From: Methylobacterium currus
GTDB taxonomy: Bacteria > Pseudomonadota > Alphaproteobacteria > Rhizobiales > Beijerinckiaceae
Reading direction: 5' to 3'
DNA length: 64,000 bases
Assembly (NCBI RefSeq): GCF_003058325.1
Contig: NZ_CP028843.1
Coordinates: forward strand, 6,181,001 to 6,245,000
The notes beneath the pieces were generated by a model. The model searched no databases. It saw only the letters and a list, made by a program, of their open reading frames with translations, and was not told where the DNA came from. The translations under genes and the position numbers were made by a program. The first letter of the stretch is position 1. The number at the start of each line of letters is the position of its first letter. Shown here one piece after another: positions 25,572-33,975 of the stretch.

Positions 25572-26561
25572 ATGAGCTACCGCCTGAGCCTCCTCGACAA
25601 GAGCCCGCTGCTGCCCGGCGAGCCGGCCGCCGCCGCCCTCCACCGTACGATCGTCCTGGCGCAGGCGGCCGAGCGGCTCGGCTACGCGCGCTTCTGGGTG
25701 GCGGAGCACCACGCCAATCCGGGGCTGGCCGGGACCGCGCCCGAGATCCTGATCGCGCATCTTTCCGCCCGTACCCAGCACATCCGCCTCGGCTCCGGCG
25801 GCGTGCTGCTGCCGCATTACAGCCCCTACAAGGTCGCCGAGACCTTCAACCTTCTCGCCACGCTGGCGCCGGGCCGGATCGACCTCGGCATCGGCAAGGC
25901 CCCGGGCGGCCTGCCCGACGCCACTCGCGCCCTGCGGCGGCGGCACGATCCGGCCGAGCCCCACGCCTTCGACGACCTCCTGGCCGAGCTCGACCGCTAC
26001 CTCGCGCCGCCCGGGTCGGCGGGCCTGCGCGCCCTGCCGACGCCGCCCGCGGTCCCGGAGCGGTTCCTCCTCGGCGCCAGCCCCGACAGCGCGCGCACGG
26101 CCGCCGCGCTCGGCTGGCGCTTCGTCTATGCCGGCCAGCTCAACGGCGACCCGCGGGCCATCGAGGCGAGCCTGAAGGCCTACGTGCAGGCCGGCGCCGC
26201 GGCCCCGCCCCTCCTCGCGGTCACCGCCCTCGCGGCCACGACCACCGGGGAGGCGCGGGCGCTGACCGATCCGCTCCAGGTGGTGCGGGTCACGCTGCCC
26301 GACGGCCAGAGCGTCAATCTCGGCAGCGAGGCGCAGGCGGCGGAATTCGCCCGGCAGGCCGGCGCCGCGTCCTACCGGACCGAGGCCCGCCGGCCGCACG
26401 TGCTGTCGGGCACCGCTGAGGAGGTGCGGCGCGCGCTCGACCGGCTCCACGCCCGGTTCGGCATCGAGGAATTCGTCATCGATACCCCCCCGCCCGCGAC
26501 GGGCCAGCGCCTCGCCTCCGTGACCCTGCTCGCGGGCGGCGCCCCGGCGCTGGCGGCCTGA
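25572..26561 (+). CDS. MsnO8/YtmO-type LLM oxidoreductase
   Basis: A 329-residue LLM-class protein of the shorter MsnO8 type. It has YRLSLLDKSPLLPGEPAAA at the start, the RLGYARFWVAEHHANPGLAG segment, HIRLGSGGVLLPHYSPYKVA, and GRIDLGIGKAPG. YtmO of the Bacillus ytmI sulfur operon is of this group. It starts with ATG at 25572 and is followed by the next monooxygenase after 17 bp. It probably works with the NtaA-type enzymes in sulfur salvage; the substrate is not known. Confidence 0.8.
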   Translation: MSYRLSLLDKSPLLPGEPAAAALHRTIVLAQAAERLGYARFWVAEHHANPGLAGTAPEILIAHLSARTQHIRLGSGGVLLPHYSPYKVAETFNLLATLAPGRIDLGIGKAPGGLPDATRALRRRHDPAEPHAFDDLLAELDRYLAPPGSAGLRALPTPPAVPERFLLGASPDSARTAAALGWRFVYAGQLNGDPRAIEASLKAYVQAGAAAPPLLAVTALAATTTGEARALTDPLQVVRVTLPDGQSVNLGSEAQAAEFARQAGAASYRTEARRPHVLSGTAEEVRRALDRLHARFGIEEFVIDTPPPATGQRLASVTLLAGGAPALAA

Positions 26562-26578
26562 CCGTGAGAGCCCCAACG

Positions 26579-27925
26579 ATGTCCCAGACCCGTCTCACCT
26601 TCGGCCTGATGCTCCAGGGCGGCGGCAGCCACATGAATGCGTGGCGCCACCCGAGCAACCCGGCCGACGCCAGCGTCAATCTCGACTTCTTCATCCGCCA
26701 GGCGCGCAAGGCGGAACAGAACAGCATCGCCTTCGCGTTCGTGGCCGACGGGCTCTACATCAACGAGAAGTCGATCCCGCACTTCCTCAACCGCTTCGAG
26801 CCGCTGACCATCCTGTCGGCGCTGGCGGCGAGCACCGAAAAACTCGGCCTCGTCGGCACGGTCTCGACCTCCTACAGCGACCCCTTCACCATCGCCCGGC
26901 AATTCGCCTCGCTCGACCTGATCAGCGGCGGCCGGGCCGGCTGGAACGCCGTGACCTCGCCGCTCGAAGGCTCGGGGCGGAACTACAGCCGGCCGCATCC
27001 CGAGCACGCGTTGCGCTACGAGATCGCGCGGGAACACCTCGACGTCGTGAAGGGCCTGTGGGATTCCTGGGACGACGATGCCTTCCCGCGCGACCGGGAG
27101 ACCGGCCGCTTCTTCGACCCTTCGAGGCTGCACCGCCTCGACCACGTGGGGCGCTTCTTCCAGGTCGAGGGCCCGCTCAACATCCAGCGCTCGGCGCAAG
27201 GGCAGCCGGTGGTATTCCAGGCCGGCTCGTCCGAGGCCGGGATCGGGCTCGCCGGGCGCCACGCCGACGCGGTCTTCGCCAACCACGTGCCGCTGGCCGA
27301 GGCGCAGGCGCTCTACCGCAACCTCAAGGCGAGCGCGCTCGCCCATGGCCGCCCGGCGGACGACATCCGGGTGTTTCCCGGCGCCGGCCCGATCGTCGGC
27401 CGCACAAAGGCCGAGGCCGAGGAGAAGTACCGGGCGATCCGCGACCTGATCTCGATCGACGACGCGCTCGCCTATCTGGGCCGCTTCTTCGACCATCACG
27501 ACTTCACCGCCTACCCGCTCGACGCGCCCTTCCCCGACCTCGGCGAGATCGGCCGCAACAGCTTCCGCTCCACCACCGACCGCATCAAGCGCAACGCCGC
27601 CGAGAAGGGCCAGACCCTGCGCGAGGCGGCGCTCGAGGCCGCGACCCCGCGCACCGACCTGATCGGCTCGGCCGAGGCGGTCGCAGGCGAGCTGATCACC
27701 CGCGTCGAGCAGAGGGCGGCGGACGGCTTCGTGCTGGGCTTCCCCGTGATCGGCCAGGGCCTCGACGACTTCGTCGACCTCGTGATCCCGGTGCTGGAGG
27801 CGCGCGGCGTCTACGACCGCACGCTGCCGGGAAAAACCCTGCGCGACCATCTCGGCCTGCCGCGCCGCGAGAGCCGCTACGCCACCGGGGACGTGGCGCC
27901 GGCGCGCCGGGCTGGCGCACGATGA
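26579..27925 (+). CDS. FMN-dependent monooxygenase, NtaA/YxeK/CmoJ type
   Basis: A 448-residue LLM monooxygenase (the start is set at MSQTRLTFGLM, codon 6 of the longest frame). Family blocks are HMNAWRHPSNPADASVNLDF, RQFASLDLISGGRAGWNAVT and the VVFQAGSSEAGIGLAGRHAD flavin-phosphate loop. Among the six LLM proteins in the window it most resembles the YtnJ/YxeK style, which hydroxylates next to sulfur so that the C-S bond breaks. Its stop overlaps the ATG of the M20 deacylase gene by four bases, so the two are translationally coupled: oxidation then deacetylation. The specific substrate is inferred. Confidence 0.84.
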   Translation: MSQTRLTFGLMLQGGGSHMNAWRHPSNPADASVNLDFFIRQARKAEQNSIAFAFVADGLYINEKSIPHFLNRFEPLTILSALAASTEKLGLVGTVSTSYSDPFTIARQFASLDLISGGRAGWNAVTSPLEGSGRNYSRPHPEHALRYEIAREHLDVVKGLWDSWDDDAFPRDRETGRFFDPSRLHRLDHVGRFFQVEGPLNIQRSAQGQPVVFQAGSSEAGIGLAGRHADAVFANHVPLAEAQALYRNLKASALAHGRPADDIRVFPGAGPIVGRTKAEAEEKYRAIRDLISIDDALAYLGRFFDHHDFTAYPLDAPFPDLGEIGRNSFRSTTDRIKRNAAEKGQTLREAALEAATPRTDLIGSAEAVAGELITRVEQRAADGFVLGFPVIGQGLDDFVDLVIPVLEARGVYDRTLPGKTLRDHLGLPRRESRYATGDVAPARRAGAR

Positions 27926-29100
27926 CGGTCCACGCGAGCGAGACGGAACGCGGGATCGACCCGGGCATCCTCGCGACGGTGGGCGAGTTCATCGACCTGC
28001 GGCGCGACCTTCATCGCCATCCCGAACTCGCCTTCCGGGAGGCCCGCACGAGCGGCCTCGTGGCCGAGCGGCTCGACGCCTGGGGCTACGCGGTGACGAC
28101 CGGGCTCGGCGGCACCGGGGTGGTCGGGGTGCTGCGGAAGGGGGCGGGCGCGCGCCGGCTCGGCCTGCGGGCCGACATGGACGCGCTGCCGATCCACGAG
28201 TGCACCGGCCTGCCCTATGCCAGCGCCACGGAGGGCGCGATGCATGCCTGCGGCCATGACGGCCACACCGCGATCCTGCTCGCCGCCGCCCGGCGCCTCG
28301 CCGGGGCCGCGTTCTCCGGGACGCTGACCCTGATCTTCCAGCCCGCCGAGGAGATCGGCGCCGGCGCGCGCAGGCTCCTCGACGAGGGCCTGTTCGAGCG
28401 CTTCCCGGTCGACGCCGTGTTCGGCCTGCACAACTGGCCCGGCGTCCCGCGCGGGCAGTTCGGCTTCGTCGCCGGGCCGGCGATGGCGGCGGTGGACAAG
28501 GCGACGATCCGCGTCGTCGGCCGCGGCGGCCACGGCGCCAGCCCGCACGAGACCGTCGATCCGGTCGTGGCGGCCTCCGCCATCGTGCTCGCGCTCCAGA
28601 GCGTGGTGTCGCGCAACGTCGACCCGCGCGAGGCGGCGGTCATCAGCGTCGGGGCCATCCATGGCGGGGAAGCGTCCAACGTCATCCCCGACAGCGTCGA
28701 CCTCGCGCTCACCATCCGCAGCTTCGCGCATTCCGTGCGCGACCGGCTGGAGGAGCGCGTCACCGCGATCACCCGCGCCCAGGCCGAGAGCTACGGCGCG
28801 CGCGCCGAGATCGACTATCGCCGCGGCCTGCCGCCCCTGCGCAACCACCCGGCGGAGACGGCCTTCGCCCGCGACGTGGCGCTCGCGGCCTTCGGGCCGG
28901 AGCGCGTTGCGGAGGATTTCCGCCCGCGGATGGCGAGCGAGGACTTCGCCCACCTGGCGGCGGCGCGCCCGGGCAGCTTCCTCTTCGTCGGCAACGGCGA
29001 CGGGCCGCCGCTGCACAGTCCCGGCTACGATTTCGACGACGCCCTGATCGCGCCCGCCGCGAGCTACTGGGTCCGCCTCGCCCAGACCTTCCTCGCCTGA
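27922..29100 (+). CDS. M20-family amidohydrolase/deacetylase
   Basis: A 392-residue M20 metallopeptidase (YxeP/SndB, hippurate-hydrolase type). Metal ligands and catalytic residues are in recognisable blocks: RADMDALPI (near 72), AMHACGHDGHTA (His/Asp/His), QPAEEIGAGARRLL (Glu-Glu), LHNWPGVPRG and LHSPGYDFDD at the C-terminus. The lid domain lies in the middle (KATIRVVGRGGHGASPHETV). It would remove an N-acyl group, releasing a free amino acid such as cysteine. Overlap with the upstream monooxygenase (ATGA) points to the paired reaction seen in S-alkylcysteine salvage. Length is normal. Confidence 0.87.
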   Translation: MTVHASETERGIDPGILATVGEFIDLRRDLHRHPELAFREARTSGLVAERLDAWGYAVTTGLGGTGVVGVLRKGAGARRLGLRADMDALPIHECTGLPYASATEGAMHACGHDGHTAILLAAARRLAGAAFSGTLTLIFQPAEEIGAGARRLLDEGLFERFPVDAVFGLHNWPGVPRGQFGFVAGPAMAAVDKATIRVVGRGGHGASPHETVDPVVAASAIVLALQSVVSRNVDPREAAVISVGAIHGGEASNVIPDSVDLALTIRSFAHSVRDRLEERVTAITRAQAESYGARAEIDYRRGLPPLRNHPAETAFARDVALAAFGPERVAEDFRPRMASEDFAHLAAARPGSFLFVGNGDGPPLHSPGYDFDDALIAPAASYWVRLAQTFLA

Positions 29101-29158
29101 TCCCGCGACTGCCGCCGACCCCAAAACCCTCCCCCGACGCCAGAGCCCGACGCCCGCC

Positions 29159-30925
29159 ATGCCCCTCGCCAGCCACGCGGCGGACCTGCCCGCGCAGGCC
29201 CGCGCGGCCTCCCCCGGCCGCGACTTCAGCCGCACCCGGATCGTCCCGGCCCGCTACCCGGCCCGCACGGCCGGCACCATCCTCGCCGGGCTCGTCATCG
29301 CGGCGATCCTGCATTCGGTCCTGACGAATCCCCGCTGGGGCTGGGACGTGTTCGCCGAGTGGTTCCTCGCCGAGCCGGTGCTGGTCGGGCTCGGGCGCAC
29401 CCTGCTGCTGACGGGGCTCGGCACGGTGCTCGGCTTCCTGTTCGGTACTTTGCTGGCGCTCGCCCGGGTCTCCGGCTCGCCGCTCCTCTCCGGCCTGGCC
29501 TGGGGCTATGTCTGGCTCTTCCGCTCGATCCCGCTGATCGTGCTGCTCCTGATCCTCAACAACCTCGGCTACCTCTACGACACGGTCTGGCTCGGCGTGC
29601 CGTTCACCGAAATCACGCTCGCCTCCTGGCCGACGACGCAGCTCATCACGCCGTTCCTCGCCGCGGTTCTGGGCCTGACCCTCAACGCCGCCGCCTTCTC
29701 GTGCGAGATCGTGCGCGGCGGCATCCTGGCGGTCGACCAGGGCCAGCACGAGGCCGCCGCGGCGCTCGGGCTGCCGCGCCGCCGCCAGGTCTCGCGCATC
29801 GTCCTGCCGCAGGCGATGCGCACCATCCTGCCGACCGCCTTCAACGAGATCATCACCATCGCCAAGGGCACCTCGCAGGTCTACATCCTGGCCCTGCCCG
29901 AATTGTTCTACACGATCCAGGTCATCTATCGGCGGAACCTCGAGGTCATTCCGCTCCTGATGGTGGCGACCGTCTGGTACCTCGTCATCCTGAGCGTCCT
30001 GTCCTTCGTGCAGCGCCATGTCGAGCGCTACTACGCCCGCGGCGCGCTGCGGAACCCGCCGCCCTCGCTGATCGGCACGGCGCTCGGCCGGTGGCGCCGG
30101 ACCGGCGCGCCCGCCCGGTCCGCGGTCCCGGCCGTGGCGACCCCGGCCGGGCTGTCCGGTCGCGAAGGCGGGGAGATCCGCATCACCGGCGTCTCGAAGA
30201 GCTTCGGCCCCTTCAAGGTGCTCGACGAGGTCAGCCTGACCCTCCGCGCCGGCAGCGTGACGGCGATCATCGGCCAGTCCGGCTCCGGCAAGTCGACGCT
30301 CCTGCGGACGATCAACCATCTCGAACGGGTCGATTCCGGCTTCATTGCCATCGACGGCGAGCTGATCGGCTACCGCCAGGACGGCGACACGCTCTACGAG
30401 CTCAAGGAGTCGGACATCCTGGCCCGCCGCGTCGATGTCGGCATGGTGTTCCAGGGCTTCAACCTGTTCCCGCATCTGACGGCGATCGAGAACCTCGTCG
30501 AGGCACCGATCGCGGTGCGCGGGCTTCCCCGGGCGCAGGCCTTGGCCGAGGCCCACGATCTGCTCGCCCGGGTCGGCCTCGCCGACAAGGCCGACGCCTA
30601 TCCGCGCCAGCTCTCGGGCGGGCAGCAGCAGCGCGTCGCCATCGCCCGGGCCCTGGCCTTGCGGCCGAAGGTGCTGCTGTTCGACGAGCCGACCTCCGCC
30701 CTCGACCCCGAACTCGTCGGTGAGGTGCTCGACGTGATCAAGGAGCTCGCCCGCTCCGGCACCACCCTGGTGATCGTCACCCACGAGATCGGCTTCGCCC
30801 GCGAGGTCGCCGACCAGGTGGTGTTCATGGAGGGCGGCCGGATCCTGGAGCAGGGCCCGCCCTCCCGGGTGCTCGCCGCCCCGGACCACCCCCGCACCCG
30901 CGAATTCCTCGCCAAGGTGCTCTGA
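29159..30925 (+). CDS. Fused polar-amino-acid ABC permease/ATPase
   Basis: One 588-residue polypeptide combines two transporter parts. Residues 1-300 form a permease of the HisM/GlnP class with several membrane helices (starting about 40, 85, 120, 165, 265) and the EAA loop HEAAAALGLPRRRQVSRIVL at 198-216. Residues 335-588 form the ATPase: Walker A GQSGSGKST 372-380, signature LSGGQQQ 485-491 and Walker B VLLFDE 505-510, followed by a switch-histidine region (VTHEIGF). Normally these are separate genes (TcyL/M with TcyN, YxeN with YxeO). It should work as a dimer with one of the binding proteins encoded just downstream. Membrane-located. Import of cystine-like or S-alkylcysteine substrates is inferred. 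Confidence 0.88.
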   Translation: MPLASHAADLPAQARAASPGRDFSRTRIVPARYPARTAGTILAGLVIAAILHSVLTNPRWGWDVFAEWFLAEPVLVGLGRTLLLTGLGTVLGFLFGTLLALARVSGSPLLSGLAWGYVWLFRSIPLIVLLLILNNLGYLYDTVWLGVPFTEITLASWPTTQLITPFLAAVLGLTLNAAAFSCEIVRGGILAVDQGQHEAAAALGLPRRRQVSRIVLPQAMRTILPTAFNEIITIAKGTSQVYILALPELFYTIQVIYRRNLEVIPLLMVATVWYLVILSVLSFVQRHVERYYARGALRNPPPSLIGTALGRWRRTGAPARSAVPAVATPAGLSGREGGEIRITGVSKSFGPFKVLDEVSLTLRAGSVTAIIGQSGSGKSTLLRTINHLERVDSGFIAIDGELIGYRQDGDTLYELKESDILARRVDVGMVFQGFNLFPHLTAIENLVEAPIAVRGLPRAQALAEAHDLLARVGLADKADAYPRQLSGGQQQRVAIARALALRPKVLLFDEPTSALDPELVGEVLDVIKELARSGTTLVIVTHEIGFAREVADQVVFMEGGRILEQGPPSRVLAAPDHPRTREFLAKVL

Positions 30926-30966
30926 CCTTCCCCGACCCTCAGCCCTCCCCCGAAGGACCTCGTCCC

Positions 30967-31893
30967 GTGCCGACCCGTCGCGACTCGCTCGCCCTCCTGG
31001 CCGCCGCCTCGACCCTCCTCCTCACCGGCCGTGCCGGCGCGCAGGCGATCGACCTCTCCCCCGAGCAGCCCGGCCGCGTCCGCGCGCCCCGCGACGAGGA
31101 GGCGATCCGGCTGATCGGCAAGGAGGCGAAATTCGCCCGTGACGGCGTGCTCACGGTGGGCAACAGCACCGGGCGCTTCCCTTTCGCCGGTTACGCCAGC
31201 GACACGAGGACGGTGATCGGGGCCGAGCCCGACCTCGCCCAGCTCGTCGCCGACGCGCTCGGCCGCCGGCTCGAGATCGTCTCGACCTCCTGGGCCGACT
31301 GGCCACTGGGCCTCGCCTCGGGCCGGTTCGACGCGGTGATCTCGAACGTCACGGTCACCGAGCAGCGCAAGGAGAAGTTCGACTTCTCGACCTACCGCAA
31401 GGACCTGCTCGGCTTCTACGTCAAGGCCACCAACCCGCTCGTCATCCGCGAGCCGAAGGACATCGCCGGGCTCAAGGTCATCGTCTCCTCGGGCACCAAC
31501 CAGGAGCAGATCCTGCTGCGCTGGAACGACCAGAACGTGAAGGCGGGCCTCAAGCCCGTCGACGTGCAGTACTACGACGACGACGTGGTGCTCTACCTCG
31601 CCCTCGAATCGGGCCGCGCCGACGTCTATCTCGGCCCGAATGCGCTCCTGGGCTTCAGGGCGGCGCGGGAAGGGCGTACCCGGCTCGCCGGCACCCTCAG
31701 CGGCGGCTGGCCGGTGCTGGCCGAGATCGCCGTGACGACCCGCAAAGGCGCGGGCCTCGCCGACGCCATCACGCACGCGATCAACACCCAGATCCGCACC
31801 GGCACCTACGCCCGGGCGCTGGCCCGCTGGAACCTCTCGGACGAGGCGATCGAAGAATCGCGCACGAACCCGCCCGGCCTGCCGCGCGCGTGA
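30967..31893 (+). CDS. Amino-acid ABC transporter substrate-binding protein (first copy)
   Basis: A 308-residue binding protein starting at a GTG. It has an export signal (LALLAAASTLLLTGRAGAQA), then family-3 type blocks: ASGRFDAVISNVTVTEQR, KEKFDFSTYRKDLLGFYV and GLKVIVSSGTNQEQILLRW. It captures a polar amino acid or cystine derivative for the fused permease-ATPase upstream, 41 bp away. It is a tandem paralog of the protein at 31910; shared blocks include DWPLGLASGR and the TEQRKEKFDFSTYR region. Length is normal. The ligand is not determinable. Confidence 0.85.
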   Translation: MPTRRDSLALLAAASTLLLTGRAGAQAIDLSPEQPGRVRAPRDEEAIRLIGKEAKFARDGVLTVGNSTGRFPFAGYASDTRTVIGAEPDLAQLVADALGRRLEIVSTSWADWPLGLASGRFDAVISNVTVTEQRKEKFDFSTYRKDLLGFYVKATNPLVIREPKDIAGLKVIVSSGTNQEQILLRWNDQNVKAGLKPVDVQYYDDDVVLYLALESGRADVYLGPNALLGFRAAREGRTRLAGTLSGGWPVLAEIAVTTRKGAGLADAITHAINTQIRTGTYARALARWNLSDEAIEESRTNPPGLPRA

Positions 31894-31909
31894 GATCCGG
31901 AGCCCCCTC

Positions 31910-32863
31910 ATGAGTCGGAGATTCCCCATGCGCGTGCGGCGATGGCTCCTGTCGCTCCTCGTCGGCGCGGTTGGCGCCGGCCAAGTCCTGCCCGCCTCGG
32001 CGCAGGGCGCCCCGTTCGATCTCGGCCCCGAACAGCCGGGCCGGATCCGCGCCGAAGCCGACCCCGCGGCGATCGCCCGGATCCCGAAGGGCTACCGGTT
32101 CGTCGCGCCGGGGACCCTGACGGTGGCGATCCACCCGGGCTCGCCACCGCTCGGCAGCTACGCGACCGATGCCAGGACCGTGGTCGGGGCCGATCCCGAC
32201 TTCGCCCAGCTCGTCGCCGACAGCCTCGGCCTGACGCTCGCCCTCGTCCCGGTGGCCTGGGCCGACTGGCCGCTCGGCCTCGCCTCGGGCCGCTACGACG
32301 CGGTGATCTCGAATGTCGGCGTCACCGAGCAGCGCAAGGAGAAGTTCGACTTTTCCACCTACCGGCAGGGCCTGCACGGCTTCTTCGTGCGCGCCGACAG
32401 CAAGAACGGCCATATCCGCGAGCCCAAGGACGCGGCGGGCCTGACGATCAGCGTCGGCGGCGGCACCAACCAGGAGCGCATCCTGGTCGAATGGAGCCGG
32501 CAGGCCGTCGCGGCGGGCCTGAAACCCATCACCCTGCAACTCTTCGACGACGAGGCGGAACGCCTCCTCGCCCTGCGCTCGGGCCGGGCCGACGCGGTCG
32601 TGCAGCCCCACGCCCAGCTGGTCTTCGTGGCGGCGCGCGACCGGGACATCCGGCGGGTCGGCACGCTCAGCGCCGGCTGGCCGCTCAATTCCGACGTGGC
32701 GATCGCGACCCGCAAGGGCAGCGGCCTCGTCGACGCGCTGACCCAGGCCACCAACGGCCTGATCGCGAACGGCCAATACCGTCAGGCCCTGGCGCGCTGG
32801 GGCCTCGAGGAGGAGGCGCTGGCGCGCTCCGAAACCAACCCGCCCGGCCTGCCGAAGTACTGA
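31910..32863 (+). CDS. Amino-acid ABC transporter substrate-binding protein (second copy)
   Basis: A 317-residue paralog of the preceding protein, starting 16 bp after it. It has a signal peptide (WLLSLLVGAVGAGQVLPASA) and the blocks WPLGLASGRYDAVISNVGVT, KEKFDFSTYRQGLHGFFVRA and VGGGTNQERILVEWSRQAV. Differences in the ligand-facing middle region suggest that the two copies bind related but different substrates while sharing one permease-ATPase. The start was taken at 31910; an internal ATG six codons later (31928) is also possible. It is followed after 4 bp by an LLM-type gene. Confidence 0.84.
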   Translation: MSRRFPMRVRRWLLSLLVGAVGAGQVLPASAQGAPFDLGPEQPGRIRAEADPAAIARIPKGYRFVAPGTLTVAIHPGSPPLGSYATDARTVVGADPDFAQLVADSLGLTLALVPVAWADWPLGLASGRYDAVISNVGVTEQRKEKFDFSTYRQGLHGFFVRADSKNGHIREPKDAAGLTISVGGGTNQERILVEWSRQAVAAGLKPITLQLFDDEAERLLALRSGRADAVVQPHAQLVFVAARDRDIRRVGTLSAGWPLNSDVAIATRKGSGLVDALTQATNGLIANGQYRQALARWGLEEEALARSETNPPGLPKY

Positions 32864-32867
32864 CGCG

Positions 32868-33899
32868 ATGGCGCCCCTCGCGGTCCCGCGCCTCGCCTTC
32901 CTGGTCCCGGGCAATTACGACGACGCCGATCCGCGCACCGGGCTCGAGGAGACCCTCGCGCTCCTCGCCGAGGGCGAGGCGCTCGGCTTCGACGGCGCCT
33001 GGGTGCGCCAGCGCCATCTCGAACCCGGGATCTCCTCGGCGGCGACCTTCCTCGCCGCCGCCACCCAGCGAACCCGCCGCATCGGGCTTGGCGTCGCGGT
33101 GATCCAGATGGGCTACGAGAACCCGTTCCGGCTGGCCGAGGACTTGTCCCTCGTCGACGTCCTGTCCGGCGGGCGGCTCGAGGTCGGGCTCAGCGCCGGG
33201 CCGCCGCCCCTCGGGCGCCTCCTCGGCGGGCGCTTCCACGACGGCGATCCGGACGCGGTCGATCACTCGCACCGCCGGGTCGCACGCCTGGCCGGGAACC
33301 TCGACGGCGACTGGCTCGGCGAGCCGGACGCCCGCATCACCTCCGCCGCCGGCAGCCACCGGCCGCGCCTGCGGCCGCACGCGCCGGGCTTGCGCCGGCG
33401 CCTGTGGTACGGCGCCGGATCCCTGCGCTCGGTGCGCTGGGCGGCCGAGAACGGCTTCCATCTCCTCGTCGGCAACGTCAACACGGCCGAGGAGACGGCG
33501 GATTTCCTCGACGTGCAGGCCCGTCACGTCACGACCTTCCGGAGCCAGTGGCGCGGCGCGGACGCGCCCCGGATCGCGGTCGGCCGGGTGATCCTGCCGC
33601 TCGACGGCGCCGATGCGGCGACGCGCGAGCGCTACCGGGCCTTCGCCGCCGGCCGTCACGCCCGCACCCTGGCGCCCCAGCTCGGACAGGGGACGGGCGA
33701 GCGCCGCACCCTGTTCGCGCCCGACCTCGTCGGCACCGCGGCCGAGCTGGTCGAGCGGCTGCGGGCGGACCCGATCCTGCCCTTCGCCGACACCTTGCGG
33801 GTGGAGCTGCCCTACGCCTTCGCCGCCGCCGACTATCGCCAGATCCTCGCGGATATCGCGACCCTCGTCGCGCCCGGGCTCGGCTGGTGCGCGGCGTGA
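32868..33899 (+). CDS. LLM-class flavin-dependent oxidoreductase
   Basis: A 343-residue luciferase-like protein: PRLAFLVPGNYDDADPRTG at the start, GFDGAWVRQRHLEPGISSAA, and the EDLSLVDVLSGGRLEVGLSA block. It is more divergent than the other five LLM proteins in the window and lacks an obvious NtaA-type insertion. It lies 4 bp after the second binding protein and 76 bp before the cysteine-synthase-family gene, so it is part of the operon. The role is probably a further oxidation or reduction step on sulfur compounds; the substrate is unknown. Confidence 0.78.
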   Translation: MAPLAVPRLAFLVPGNYDDADPRTGLEETLALLAEGEALGFDGAWVRQRHLEPGISSAATFLAAATQRTRRIGLGVAVIQMGYENPFRLAEDLSLVDVLSGGRLEVGLSAGPPPLGRLLGGRFHDGDPDAVDHSHRRVARLAGNLDGDWLGEPDARITSAAGSHRPRLRPHAPGLRRRLWYGAGSLRSVRWAAENGFHLLVGNVNTAEETADFLDVQARHVTTFRSQWRGADAPRIAVGRVILPLDGADAATRERYRAFAAGRHARTLAPQLGQGTGERRTLFAPDLVGTAAELVERLRADPILPFADTLRVELPYAFAAADYRQILADIATLVAPGLGWCAA

Positions 33900-33975
33900 T
33901 CCCGCCCGCAACGCATGCGTCGTCGTCACGGTGACCGGCTGTCCGAAGGGCTGGCCACGAGGGAGCGGAGAGATC

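Noticed and set aside
25378..25575. A 65-residue plus-strand frame inside the salvage cluster
   Set aside because: It is Pro/Arg-rich, without family or clear ribosome-binding site, in a gap that more likely holds a promoter.
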